Below, piece after piece: positions 37,401 through 54,852 of a DNA stretch of 64,000 bases; within the stretch, counting starts at the first letter, position 1, and every line of letters starts with the position of its first letter. This DNA is from Sesamum alatum. Taxonomy: Eukaryota; Streptophyta; Magnoliopsida; Lamiales; Pedaliaceae. The notes under the pieces were generated by a model. It was not told the origin of the DNA. It saw only the letters and a program-made list of their open reading frames with translations, and did no database searches. A program made the translations under genes and the position numbers. The stretch is taken from positions 48,481,115-48,545,114 of the forward strand of contig JACGWO010000002.1 in the NCBI GenBank assembly GCA_034509735.1, given 5' to 3'.

Positions 37401-40400
37401 ATTTTATCTAATACACAGAGTTTGAACACCAAATTTTTTGCTTTACAGGTCTATTAAAAATGGCATGATAGCTATCAAAATTATTTTCCATTTCTAGCTA
37501 TGAAATTATCTACAAAAACTGCTTATTACAATTATCTACAAAAATTATCAAAACTGCTTCTTGTCTGATACTGATGAAGAAACCACTTGCTGCACATGCA
37601 GGTTCTGGAAGGTGTTATTAAATATAGATGGAATGCTTTGCCTGCTGAGCAACGAGATGGCATGAAAAACTATATTTCTGAAGTTATAGTTAAGGTGATA
37701 AGCCACACCACCTTGTTATTATTTTTGTGGTTATCTCTTGCTTGAAGAGTATGAATGCTTATATTTTCATGAAATGCTATCTTCTGTTAGCTTTCAAGTG
37801 ACGAGATTTGTTTCCGGAGGGAGAGGCTGTATGTCAATAAATTAAACATTATATTGGTTCAGGTAATATTCTCTGATCCCTCAAATGATGTTCGTCTATA
37901 TTAATTGCAATAGATATTTTCTTCTGAAGATGTATCACCTGTTTAATTAAAGGACCCTTGTGATTCAGTTTCTCCATGTCAGTTAACTAAATTGTGATCG
38001 TGTTATTTATTTTCAGATCTTGAAGCATGAGTGGCCAGCTCGATGGCGAAGCTTCATCCCTGACTTGGTTGCAGCAGCAAAGACAAGTGAAACTATCTGT
38101 GAGAATTGTATGGCCATTCTGAAAGTAAGTAGTCATGGTTCACGACCTCCAGTGTGGAGCTTTACTTAGCATCTAATTGACTTGAAGATGTTACTTGTCA
38201 GCTTCTAAGTGAAGAGGTCTTTGACTTCTCAAGGGGTGAAATGACTCAACAGAAGATTAAAGAGTTAAAACAATCTTTGAACAGGTAGCTCTATCTCATG
38301 GTTGTATTTCTATGTCTAGCTGCTTTGAAATCTTCCATTCCCCATTTTATTTCTTATTCTTGAGAAACTTTTCTGTTTGTGCAGTGAATTCCAGCTCATT
38401 CATGAGTTGTGCTTATATGTATTGTCCGCATCTCAAAGAGCTGAACTCATCAGGGCTACCCTGGCCACATTACATGCTTTCCTTTCATGGATTCCTTTGG
38501 GCTATATATTTGAATCACCGCTGGTTTGTATTTCTACTTTTCATTCGTTCCCTTGTTTGATTAAGGGTTGGAGTTACGATCTCTGATTTGTCGTGGTATC
38601 AGGAGCTTATTGTTGTCAAAATGTGCTTGTACATCTAAGATCTTTGATGCCCTTAACTTTGTGATTTCTGTTTGGCAGCTGGAAACACTATTAAAATTTT
38701 TTCCAGTACTGGCTTACCGCAATCTCACTCTTCAGTGTCTGACAGAGGTATGTTCCCTTGCACCTTTAAACTACTTGATGTTGTACTTTGTCCTAAAGAC
38801 ATTGTTGGTTGTTGCACGTGTTGGTATTTGCAGATTGCTGCTCTTAGTTTCGGGGACTTTTACAACATGCAGTATGTCAAAATGTATACTATATTCATGG
38901 TGCAATTGCAGGTACTGAAGATAATTTCTTTGTTCAATATTGCAGCATGGGCTTTTTTTCTTTAAGTTTTAACATGTTATAACTCATTGGGTTAAAATGC
39001 TGATTCTTTTGTGTGTTAGGCCATTGTTCCACCCACTACCAACTTTGTAGAGGCTTATGCGAATGGCAATAGTGAGGAGCAGGTGCTTGTTGAACTAATA
39101 AAATCTAATTTTTTCTTGAATCTTTTTCTCGTGAACACTTATTCTGCTATATGGTTTTCCCAGGCCTTTATTCAAAACTTGGCATTGTTTTTCACATCAT
39201 TCTTCAAGGTAATTCACTTTTCTTGGTCTCAGACAAATGGCTAAAACAAAGGCAAGAAGTGGTCTTCGACAATTGGATTGCCGCACTTGTTTTGTTGAAT
39301 TATGTGATGAGGAGACTATCTGGAAATGGATGGAAATTCGTACATATCCTATGATTTAATCTGTGAATCAATAAATGTAACATAAAGGCTGATTTAACTC
39401 TGCTTTTGTATATATTGTTCTTCTGCACAGATGACATCTTAGTCCCAGGATGGAATATGTGTGCATATTTGAGGTTGTTTTAGGATTTTGAGACATCCCT
39501 GTAAATTGTAATTACTCATCTGCATGACATGTGATATTGTGAATGTATCTGATATCTCACGTACTTGAACTAGTTTATTTAAGTTTGCACAGAAGACTTC
39601 ATCGCATCAACACAATGTTATATAGCTGATGAATGTGCTTAGTTATTGTAGGAGTAAATTTGTACATTGTATCAGACTGCTTTTGCCAAAAATGTTCTCC
39701 TGCTGTTCAAACTTTCTATCTTAATCGTAAAAATTCTTGTCATCTTTTGTTCCTCAGCAAATGGATCAGATTATGGCCCTTCATGTGCTTCCTGAACATT
39801 TTTAGCTTACTAGCCTTTTTTTAACTGTGTAGTCTCATATACGAGTGCTAGAATCTTCACAAGAAAACATAAGTTCACTACTAATGGGGCTTGAGTATCT
39901 CATCAACATCTCATATGTGGATGACACTGAAGTTTTTAAGGTACCTGTATTGCTTTATTCTTCATAAATTTCTCACTTTTCCATAGTATGCTATCAGTGT
40001 CTGAGTCCTATTGCCTGTAGGTTTGCTTGGACTATTGGAACTCCTTAGTTCTGGAGCTGTTTGAAGCTCACCACAATCTGGAGAATCCTGCAGCAACTGC
40101 AAACATGATGGGACTGCAGGTGGGATGATTTTTTAACCCCTCATCTCATCTATTAGTTTAAATTTTAAATCTTGCGGTCTTTTTTGCAATGTTGATGCAG
40201 TCTTGTTTATTTTTAAATAAATTCACTGGAATTAACTATTGATGATATAGGTTTCAGGGTGATAAGTTTCCTGATGCTTGCTGTTACAATCTGTTGTTAT
40301 GGTTGAGGCCATTACAGGGGTTTCAGATGTCTTTGTCCCACTATCTTGGTGTCATATGTGGATTTCTGTTGAGAATATCTATACCTATTGCATGCATCTT

Positions 40401-43400
40401 TAGATGGCACATCAAGATTAAAGTGTGAAGTTTCATAATGGGCAGTGTGTAAGTAACACTCTGGCTTGGAATGATAGGTACAAAGAGACTAGATTGTAAG
40501 CTGTGTTGCTTTTGTAGCTCAGTTTGAGAGTTCTGGATAATTTGGAGTTCCATAAGCTCTATATGCAGGAAGTGAAATGTTTTTTCTTTCTTTCAGATTT
40601 TGGGATTTGATGGTTTTTCATGTTAGTTTTCCATGCAAATGTGAAATAGTTGTTGGATAATTGTTTAATGCCCTTCCCTGTCCTTTAGAGGAATAGGGGG
40701 AAGTATAGGGAACAGAGGAAGAAAAATGTGGAACTGTTCATTTTTTTTTTTTTTTTTCTTTTCAAATCATTTTCACTAGAGAATGGGGATACCACTAATA
40801 CATACTCGTGTTTGCTATTGAACAAGCAGATGCCAGTGCTTCCAGGTATGGTTGATAGACTGGGTTCACAAATCATGCAGAGGCGTCAACTTTATGCTGG
40901 TCCGATGTCTAAGTTGAGATTACTGATGATCTGCCGCATGGCGAAGCCAGAAGAGGTTCTCATTGTTGAGGATGAAAATGGAAATATAGTTCGTGAAACT
41001 ATGAAAGACAATGATGTTCTTGTGCAGTATAAGGTCCTTAACTTTACCTAAAAATTTTAATAGCTAATGCCATTATGCTTCACTTGGTCTTCTTATCTTA
41101 CTATGGTTTGACTCTTTCTCAATGTGCTATAATTTGTAAACTTGCAGATAATGAGGGAAACACTCATTTACCTGGCACATCTTGATCATGAGGATACTGA
41201 AAAACAGGTATGTTACTATTTTTCTGTCACTTGTTTGTGTTATTTTATAGGGGATTTTTCTGTGTATATTGGGTAGCGTAATTTTAAGATAAGGTTTGTA
41301 AGGACTAAGGACTCGTAGATTGACTTGGCAAGTAATTCTAATAAAGATAGAACAGTACTAACTGAATGCTGTATATTAAACATACAACAAGTTTGGTACT
41401 GCATTCTGCACAGTAATCTTTTATACCAACACCTTTATACGGAAAGAACCATAAAGTTGGTCTGGTCTCCAATCCATCATCTTGCCTTCTGATACTCTGA
41501 TAGCATGTTGGCTTCAGGTGATCCTGGCTTCTTGTACAATTGTCATCTCTTTCTTTTATATGTTAACATATTGTTTGACTTGTTCCCCCAGATTTTTTTT
41601 TTTCCATTCTTGTTCTACTTCTGGAGGCACTTCACTGAATATAGCCATGCTTTGTATAGTATATTAATTGGTTGTCCATGTTGAATTTGAGAGCTTTTAC
41701 TTGATTGGGATACTATTTTTTTATGCTTTTGAACTAATTCAATCTATGGGTTTATTTCCTGGATGTCGGTACAGATGCTTAAAAAATTAAGTAAACAACT
41801 AAGTGGAGAGGATTGGACCTGGAACAACCTCAATACACTCTGTTGGGCCATTGGATCTATTTCTGGGTCAATGGTGGAGGAGCAGGTAATGCATGTCTGT
41901 GTGTGTTTTCTTGGCTTGCTGCATATGACATTTTATTGACTTTGTTTGTGAATCTAATTCTGGTCTTGGATTGGATTTCCTTACATATTTATTGCACATT
42001 GAAATGGGATACGATAGATGTATCAAGCAAAGCCAAAGCTGGAACGGGACTTTATTTTTCTTAAAAATGTATTCTTTTATTATAAGTTTTTATGTTTTTG
42101 TATTTGTGGTGTAATTCATCCTTCGGCATAAAAATGTTGGAATACAGCTTTTCAAGCCCGTGTTGGTATTCCGTTGTATATGCAAATGGCGAAATACTTA
42201 GGGTATGATTGGTATGAGGGAATAGGTTAGGAATGGATTGAACATTCCTAAACTTATTCCAAGTACATGCTTGGTATAACTTAGGAATAGCAATACCCAT
42301 TCCTGTAAGTATGGGATTAGGCATTCCCCCACTTACTCATGGTTTTAGCTATTCCCAATAGATTGGTAATAGATTGTTTTATTGGGAATAGATTTTTTTT
42401 TTTTTATATATATTGCTAAAATATCTTTTAATAAAATTGTAGTTGCAAGATTTATACATTAATTTATATATTATTTTGAATACATCAAATAAAATTATTA
42501 TCAATATAAAATATTTAAATATGTGTTACCAAAATATAAAATATATAATATATAAAATTTAAAATTTTAAATATTTTATTAAATGTAATATAAATGTATT
42601 AACATCCTTATATGCATTTTATCAAATATAACTAGAAGTATAAAATATTATGTAATAGCATATATACCATACATTCGTGTATTCTATATCTCGATGTGTA
42701 TGCTTTAGTATGTAAATAATTAGTATTGGTTAGAAAAAGTTAAATATATGAAAACATCCAACAATAATATTTCTTATGTACTGAGACATTGTTTAGTTGT
42801 GTGTGTGTGTGTTCTTTTTTCTTCTTTTTTTTTTAAATTTTAATTTTTAAGTTTCATTATTTATAAAACATATAAATGAGTAATTTGTAAAGTTTTGATT
42901 AAATTCCTATTTTCATTCTTTTGGTTACCAAACATAGGAATGATATACCCAAATTATTCCATTCCCACTTTTATTCCATTCCGAAGTTTATTCTATTCCC
43001 CATAAATTCATTCCTACATACCAACCACCCCCTTAGTGATTCTAAGACTAATTTAAGTTTCATGTTATATTTGATCATCTTATTACTCTTGCTGTCCACC
43101 ACCGAGTGCTGCTATTTTCTTCTTGGGATGTCCTCTAGTATGTTCCATTTCCTAAAATGGCAATTCCTTTTGTAAAGTATTATTTCACTTACAATAATGA
43201 TGTGACACTACTGATGGTTAACCGCTACTTTTAAGTTTATATATGTAAAAGTACCCAAAACTTTCATTTTTTTTACCTCACCTCTAAAAGCTTAGCGCAA
43301 AACAAACTTGGGACACTCAATGTTCAAAAGAGGAAGTATTGTTCAATTTGGAGGTTTGGGGCTCGTCATCTTTCTTGTTCAATCTCCTTGGGCGCTCTTT

Positions 43401-46400
43401 CAGTTTACCTATCTACTATCATAATGATTGTATCAACGTTCATGCATGAAAGATTGGCTTCGGATCCATACCTTAAATGTTCACAACACTTTTCCTTTGG
43501 CAGGAAAACAGGTTTCTGGTGATGGTAATTCGTGATTTATTGAACCTCTGTGAGATCACGAAAGGGAAGGACAATAAAGCTGTCATTGCGAGTAATATAA
43601 TGTGAGGATCCCAAACTTACTTTTGATTAATATACTGATACCAGTTATGATGCTTGCTGTATCAGTATTTAATATTTAATATATTATTTATATTTTTTGT
43701 TGTATATTTAGGTGACCAGGGGAAAAATTTGTGACCATTTTAGTTTGAAACTTTCTCCTTATGTTTCTCTTATTGAGGGTGCAGGTATGTTGTTGGGCAA
43801 TATCCAAGATTTTTGAGGGCCCACTGGAAGTTCTTGAAAACTGTTGTGAACAAGTTGTTTGAGTTCATGCACGAAACTCATCCGGGAGTTCAGGTTAAAC
43901 ATCAGGGATGCTTGTTTTTTAAATTACTATGGATGAAGAATGACTAAAGTCACCTTTATTTCTTGATACATCTTTACTTTATCTTGTACTTCCTCCAACT
44001 TCAGCTATACTCTGTTTCAGGTTAACTTTTTATCTTCTTGGTGTGTACTAATTTGGCAAATTGTTTTTGCTTGTTTTTAGGACATGGCATGTGACACATT
44101 CTTGAAGATTGTTCAGAAGTGCAAGCGTAAATTTGTCATTGTACAGGTTATGTTCTATTGGTACTTGTGTTAGATATGATTTTCGATGGGGTAAAGGCAA
44201 ACAATTTCTTTAAAGAACAAAGAATTCAACAGTGCATGTCATCACTATATTTGCAGGTTGGAGAAAATGAGCCATTTGTATCAGAACTTTTAACCACTCT
44301 TCCAGCAACTATTGCAGACCTCGAGCCTCATCAGATCCACTCCTTTTATGAATCTGTAGGTTTTCTTCATATGACATATACATATTGAAAGGCTGGCTTT
44401 GACAACCATATTCTTGATAGGATAAATTGCATAAAACCCCCCTTGTTTAAAAATAAAAAATCAGCTAAAAACCCCCGTGTTAAAAAGATAGTAAAAAGAT
44501 CCCGTGTTTTTCGAAACAATGATGCACACTCTCCCCTTCCGTTAGTTGTCGTTGGCGGTGTTAAAAGTTTTATTGCGTTGCCTGTTATACCCTTGTTATA
44601 TATTTTTCATTTAAAATTATATTGCCAATAGCCGCCGCTTCTGTAGTGGGCGACGGCGTTGTTGCCCAGAATCTGGGCAAGGTCGCCGTTGCCCAGCGCA
44701 AAAGGGGGCAAAGTCGACGAAGCCCAGATACAGGGTGATGTCGCCCACCTTAACGGTCGCCCAAATCCAGGGTGATAGCTAACCGCCATTGCCCAGGATG
44801 GCTGGCCGCGAAGGGGAGGGAAGAAGACCAAAAAATATAAAATGGAAGAGAAAATAATATTATTTTTAAATGTTTTAAAAGATTAAGTAAAAATGATTTA
44901 ATTTTTTCATAACTTAAAGATAATAAAAATGTATTAAAATTTTATTTTAAATACATATAATGGTAATTTTAACTTAAATGTTATTCGTAGTAAATAATAA
45001 AACTCAAAAAATTTGATATAATTTTTTGGTATTTTGATATTTAATTAATATATTCTATAAATAATTATAATTTACTGAAACATATTTAAACTAAATAATA
45101 ATTTAATTTAGTTAATCCTATAAAATTGTTTTAATTGATTTATATTAATATTTATAGTTATGTTTATTTAAATATTTAAAACTTCAAAAGTGAATTTTTA
45201 AAGTATATTAATTTTTGTATTGTAATTTTGAATTTAAAATTTAACTTTATTAAAACATATTTAAACTAAATAATGATTTAAATTAATCACTAATATATAA
45301 TTTATTAAAATGTAGTTAAATGTCAAAGAAAGGGAGCAAAATGGACGTTTGCACACTTAAAAGTAACCCAAAGAAAGGCCAAAAGCGAAGCCATTTCGCA
45401 CAACACGCGTGTCTAACACTCTCCGGTAGTTTCTAAATCAGAGGGTTTTTTTTGGCTGTATTTTAAATAACATGGGAATTTTTGCCTATAAAATTAACAC
45501 GGGGATTTCATGCTATCTCACCAAATCATAGGGGGTGTTATGCAATTTAACCTTCTTGATCTAAAGCTCAGGATGATGATATGTATTTTCATAAGGTCTT
45601 TATAAACCTTGCTACCTTATATCTTCTAGGTGAGTCAGATGATTCAAGCGGAATCTGATCCCCTCAAGAGAGATGAATATTTGCAGAGACTGATGGAGCT
45701 CCCTAATCAGGTAAGCACTCCTATTAGTCACACCATTTTAGATAAGACCCCTGTATTGGGCGCTTCCACCTGCACTGCATTCCTATTTGTATTTGTTAGC
45801 TTTTACAATGGCTAATAGATAGTTTGCTGCAGAAATGGGCTGAAATTATAGGACAGGCACGTCAAAGTGTGGATTTCTTGAAAGATCAAGATGTGATAAG
45901 GGCAGTACTTAATATATTGCAGGTACTAATATCCGCAACCGTTAGCTAGTAGTGTGCTGTAGGGGCGATTAAAGAACCGAGGTATTTGAGCTCGACACTT
46001 AACCCTAAAAGTTGTTTGAGCATATCAAACCAAGCTTGAAGACATTTTTGTTCGACAAGATTGAAGTTCAGCTCGAGCTTTAGCTCGAACAATTAAAAAT
46101 TGTTGATGCATGTATGTAAAATTGATCAAGCTTATTGAACTTGGCTCAACTAACTAACGCACGACTCTTCAACTTTAGGAAGTTGGTGACTTGGAATCCT
46201 TGTGTTTGTTCATAAACCCTCACTGGGGCTCTATCTATATCTGACTTAATGTATTATAAATCAGCTATAGGCTCTTATAACAAGTAGATCAAAGTGGCAA
46301 AGTTTGATATGCATTCGCATCGTCATCTGATACATTTATCAACATCACCCTCACCCCTTGAAGGCTAATTCTGACTAGGATGGCAGAAGCCTGGGGTCAT

Positions 46401-49400
46401 TTGCAACATGCATACCTTATATGGACAAATACCTGTTTGTTATTCTTTGTTCTCTATAACATTGGGTGTAAGGGCATTGTTTAGTTAAATGTGGTTGAGC
46501 ACTTAAGTTGTATTAAAATCCTCTTGGCTATGAAGATAGAAAATTTGATGTCTACTCATTAGGAATTCCAATCAAAAGAAAGCTAGCCAAACTCATTGTG
46601 CATTGATCTGGGTTGAGAATACTAGATTTTAATCTTTAGAGTTCTATTGGCACTAGTCTTTCCTTCAACGATTATCCTTGGTTTGACAACTTCTGCAAGC
46701 TTTGCGCTCATATTCCGCGACATCTTAACTGCTTTGCATATTTCTTCTTATGGATATAGTCTTATGCGTGCATTTGCATTATCCAGACAAATACTAGTGT
46801 TGCTACCTCTCTTGGAACATATTTCCTGCCACAGATTTCTTTGATCTTTCTGGACATGCTCAATATTTACAGGTTGGTGGGGATTTGTTTTCAGAATCAC
46901 CGGACTTGTGTTTTGCCTAAGGACTTTGTGTCTCTTTCTCAATGACTAAGATTTTGGTTGCATGCCACAGAATGTACAGTGAGCTTATATCCACCAGCAT
47001 TGCCCAAGGAGGGCCCTACGCTTCCAGGACATCTATTGTGAAGCTTTTGCGGTAGGTTTTAAATTTTGAGGCATTATTTTCTGACCCATTAGCATTCTGA
47101 TAGTTATGTCTGTTTTGTCCATTTTCAACAGTTCAGTCAAGAGAGAAACACTGAAGCTCATTGAGACATTTCTAGACAAAGCTGAAGATCAACCACATAT
47201 TGGCAAACAATTTGTGCCTCCAATGATGGACCCTGTGCTTGGTGATTACGCCCGGAATTTGCCGGATGCAAGAGAGTCGGAAGTCCTGTCTCTCTTTGCG
47301 ACAATAATAAATAAGTATGCTTGTTATATTTTGTGTTTTTTGTTGCTTGTGTTATTTGGATATCAATACATCATCTGCAAACCTCTTGGGAACTTTCATT
47401 GCAGTATCATTCATTTATTTATTTTGAGTAATAGTAATCATACAAAAACACTATGTAGTCATATTTATAATTTTTTGCAACATTTTCGGGTAGCGCCGTT
47501 GTTCCACGGTCATGGTGATTTTCTTTGTGGGTGCTTGAGTGTGGGATCCTGATCCTTAAGCCTGTATTTGTCTCGGCTGCTGTTAGGTTTGGCGAATAAT
47601 TTTTCTTTGCATCTCTGATCTCTCTACTTTCTCTAGGTACAAGGCGACAATGATTGAGGATGTTCCTCGGATATTTGAAGCTGTTTTCCAGTGCACTCTA
47701 GAGGTTGGTGATTCTTTTTACATATTAAGTACTGTTACTATATTCATTGGGTTAGCTCATCAATTTCTGTAAGGTATCTGATTGTTGCAATTACTTGGGA
47801 GCCAGATGCTGGAGTTATTTAAATTTTTCTCAGCATGCATGTGTGTGCGAACTGTTTATGTTAGCATGTATAAAGTCACACAAATTAATATATTATGCCT
47901 ATTTCTATCTTTCCATTTAATCATCTACATTTTCATGTATGTGTTTAGTCATGATTGGGGAGTCTGGTGTTCCCCAATATGATCTAGTTTCTTTTTTCTG
48001 ATAAGGGATAGGATGCCATTGATTTTAATGCATTTCGACAATAGCATGTATTAAGACACACAAGTTAATATATTATGCCTTTCCTATTGTGTTTATTCAT
48101 GATTTGGTGACTCTCGTGTTTCCCAATAAGACCTTGTTTCTTTTTTCTGATAAAGTATAGGATGCCATTGATTTAATGCATTTCGACGATCAATTAGGCT
48201 TTGCATTTCTGTTTTTGACTTCATTATTGGTTTCATTGCAGATGATTACAAAGAACTTTGAGGACTATCCTGAGCATCGCCTCAAGTTCTTTTCGCTACT
48301 TCGAGCTATTGCTACACATTGTTTTCCTGCTTTGATCCACTTGTCCAGTGAGGTATGTATCATGCACCAAAGCATTGGCAAGTGGTTTGTGGATGATGGT
48401 GTTCAAACTCCATTTTAATTGTATTGGAATTTAAACTCGGGGGGCCTTTGTTTCCTTGAATGTTTTCTTTCAGCATCTGTATGCGAGCATATAATTTATC
48501 CTGGTGTTTTACTGGTACTGTTCAGCAATTGAAACTTGTCATGGACTCCATCATCTGGGCTTTTCGGCATACTGAACGGAATATTGCAGAAACTGGGCTC
48601 AACCTTTTATTGGAGATGCTGAAAAACTTTCAGGTGATTTTGGTTTGTTTTTTCATAGTGTAGATACTCATTCCAGGCGGCGCCTTATCATTTGTTTGGT
48701 GGCTTTTCAGGCATCTGAATTTTGTAATCAGTTCTACCGGACTTATTTTTTGACGATAGAACAAGAAATATTTGCTGTTTTGACAGACACATTCCACAAG
48801 CCTGGTTTTAAATTGCATGTCCTGGTGCTGCAACACCTTTTCTCCCTGGTAATGTATTTCTTTTTTCTTTCCCCCTTTTTCTAGAAGATATTTTTCACTT
48901 CTTTCTGAGATAGCCACAGCTGGTTGTCTATATGAAACAATTGCCGGCGGCATCTGCTTGCTTCAACTGCACTTCATTTTTATTGTTTAAATCTATTTCC
49001 AGCTAGCAGTGCTAAGAATTTTGTAACAATTACAGGTAGAATCTGGTGGCTTGACTGAACCTCTGTGGGATGTTGCTACAGTTTCTTATCCCTATCCAAA
49101 TAATGGCATGTTTGTTCGTGAGTACACGATTAAACTTTTGAGTTCATCCTTTCCCAACATGACAACAACTGAGGTATTCAGCAAATTTTTTGGACGGAGT
49201 TCAGATGCATTTGAATGTGTCATCAGCGCATTTACCTTTTTTTTGTTTCTTATCAGGTGACCCAGTTTGTGAATGGACTTTTTGAGTCAAGAGCTGATCT
49301 TTCTTCGTTCAAAGACCATATACGAGATTTTCTCATACAATCAAAAGAATTTTCAGCCCAGGTGAAGTGTTTTTGCAAGTATTTATTCTTAGTACAGCCC

Positions 49401-49882
49401 CTTTTTGGTGGTTTCTTCTTAAAGGTGATTGTATCCTGTTTTTACAATTTCAAAACATGTTCAAAATGAGCTAGGCTACGGACAGACTTTTAAGCTGTTA
49501 AAAGTCCTCTTCATTCCATCTCTGGCTCTCTGCATCTCTTTTAAGCTGTGTTTGTGCTTGATGAATAGCTTTAGGTTTTTTTACTTGTATTTGGGTGGAG
49601 TCTTCAACATGTCTGATTATTTACAATTCCAAAAAATGCTCAAAATGGATACCTTTTACTTGGGGAAGTTGTCTTCCTAGTGTTATGTACATAAGATGCT
49701 GATGTTTAAGTGTTCATGGTGGTCTTCATGTCCTAATCCTATACTTTTATTATATGCAGGACAACAAAGATCTTTATGCTGAGGAAGCTGCTGCTCAGAA
49801 AGAAAGGGAGCGACTGCGCATGCTATCAATTCCAGGACTTATTGCACCCAACGAGATACAAGATGAGATGGTGGATTCGTGA
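34451..49882 (+). CDS. XPO1: Exportin-1 (CRM1) nuclear export receptor
   Basis: I traced 32 phase-consistent exons totalling 3231 coding bases (1076 aa; Arabidopsis XPO1A is about 1075). Exons: 34451-34549, 37332-37448, 37602-37694, 37791-37862, 38017-38124, 38202-38284, 38385-38523, 38679-38747, 38834-38911, 39020-39082, 39164-39208, 39833-39940, 40021-40119, 40830-41033, 41148-41207, 41775-41885, 43504-43601, 43785-43893, 44081-44146, 44257-44355, 45630-45710, 45833-45922, 46787-46872, 46971-47051, 47132-47314, 47637-47703, 48242-48352, 48526-48633, 48711-48848, 49036-49173, 49257-49361, 49760-49882. The protein is a HEAT-repeat karyopherin that exports leucine-rich NES cargo with RanGTP. 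The start [14 protein letters not shown], the CRIME-region stretch [14 protein letters not shown] (here [10 protein letters not shown]), and the NES-groove stretch [15 protein letters not shown] (Cys near 532, the leptomycin-B-reactive position) are all present. The end [17 protein letters not shown] matches plant XPO1. Introns 16 and 20 carry transposons. Confidence 0.97.
42201..43032. mobile_element. PIF/Harbinger-like element in XPO1 intron 16
   Basis: The left end GGGTATGATTGGTATGAGGG pairs with the complement of the right end, GGGGGTGGTTGGTATGTAGG. Sub-terminal GGAATAG/CTATTCC words are repeated. TTA is duplicated at 42198-42200 and 43033-43035. 832 bases, AT-rich centre, no transposase. 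Confidence 0.75.
44420..45552. mobile_element. Mutator-like element in XPO1 intron 20
   Basis: The left end GGATAAATTGCATAAAACCC pairs with the complement of the right end, GGTTAAATTGCATAACACCC. The flanks TTCTTGATA (44411-44419) and TTCTTGATC (45553-45561) match at 8 of 9. A GC-rich island at about 44628-44822 repeats TCGCCCA/TTGCCCAG-type words and sits in an otherwise AT-rich element of 1133 bases. Confidence 0.75.
47863..48190. repeat. Direct tandem duplication in XPO1 intron 26
   Basis: Copy 1 (47863-48042) and copy 2 (48043-48190) both start AGCATGTAT and end CATTTCGAC. They share TTAATATATTATGCCT and CTTTTTTCTGATAA. Copy 2 lacks about 32 bases. Confidence 0.8.
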
Positions 49883-51490
49883 GAGTTGCCAATCTTGCCG
49901 CCAAGGCTAGTTTTTTTGGATTTTTAACTCAAAAAACTTAGATTTGGGCACCTGGAGTCAGCATTCATATGTTTGATGAAGCTTCCCAATATTTATAACC
50001 GGTCGGGAGTAGTTTCTCGTTTGATGTGGTGAAGCAGTCGGGGCATACAGGCGTTACTGCTGCAGAAACCACATGCTGGTTGTAGAGTACTTTAGATTCT
50101 AATGTAGGAATACAACATGTCACTATGTGGATTTCTGAATCCGGTCGCGACATTGTAATGAATCAGGATGATGTTTTGGACCGATTGTTGTTGGCCGGCG
50201 CGCGCCTATTTCACAATTTTGTTGTAATTATAAATATTTTTTCATTGTTTGAAAAATTATAAATATTTTTTTAAAATTAATGGACGTCTAACAAATAATT
50301 TCTATAATGAACTATCACTGTTTGTTAGACAATCACTAATTACATGAAATTTTGTAATTTTTCAAATAAGGGGTATCGGTAATTATTGTATATCTTTTAT
50401 TATATTACATGTATTTGGTACATAATGATTTTCAAATATAATAAAATTTGAATTAGAGAATTCAATTGGTATGGAAGATTGAAGATTGGACAGCTTAATT
50501 TATGTAGGTCCAACTCAGCAAGAAGATTATGCGTGGTGGTGAGTACTTTGGGTTAGGCTCATTTGTACAACTCATATGGCCTATAGTACTACTGCCTAAT
50601 GCTAGAAATGCATTGTTCTTGGATCTACTTCAACAACTCAATACTACAAGATGATGGAATAATAACAACTAATATAAACTACTAGAAAATTATGGGTGTT
50701 ATTCGATAAAATCGATTCAAAATTTTACTAAATAAATAATTCAAGATGTCAAATATATATATATATTTAATATCGAATTGAATTAGTTGGTTTGATTTCT
50801 TTAATTATCGATCTTCTTCTGATATTCTTATTTGATATTCGGGAAATCAAAATTTTCATTTATAATAAAATATTAAAAATAATTATACAATTATGATTTG
50901 TTTTTTCAATTTTCATAAAATAAAAAAATATAAAAACAATTAATATAGAAAAAGTATGTGTATAAAAATTAAATAAAAGTAAAAATAATATTTTAATATT
51001 CAATACTGTTTGATAAACTTACAATAAAATTATCGAATTAAATATCAAATTTTCAAAATAATAAAAATTGACTACGAAATCTTAAGAAAAAATTAATACC
51101 GAATCAAATTTTGATTCGATGATTTATCATACTGTGAAAACCACCGCCAAAAATCAAATTACAAGAAACAACTTTACAAAGGGGAGGAGAAACAAAAGAA
51201 AAAGGAAAAATAGGGAAAAAAGAAAAGAAAAAGGAATTTCCGGACAGGAAAACGGAAAACATGGTGACCTTTTTGCCCTCGGACGAATCTCTCTTTCTCT
51301 CTCTAACATACAGTTCTTCTTTTCTTTTGTCTTCCTAAATTCCATTCAATCGCACGCATTTCAACTTTCAACTCCCTCTGAGTTTTCTTCTATTCCAAAA
51401 AGCTCTCTCCTTCTCCGATCGTTGATTTTTCTCCTCAATTTGTGTCTGCGTTGAGGGAATAGAAGAAACAAAGGAAGGAGAAGACGCGGA
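49883..51490. other. Spacer between XPO1 and ARFB1
   Basis: The XPO1 3' UTR is followed by a truncated family-A MITE (50213-50394) and AT-rich DNA with repeated GATTCGAT-like words (50700-51120). The ARFB1 promoter/leader is pyrimidine-rich (about 51280-51420). No gene seen. Confidence 0.6.
50213..50394. mobile_element. Truncated family-A MITE
   Basis: Inverted phrases TAATTATAAATATTTTTTCA and TTTTTCAAATAAGGGGTAT match the family-A ends. The outermost bases are missing or diverged. Confidence 0.5.
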
Positions 51491-54852
<3,362 letters not shown>

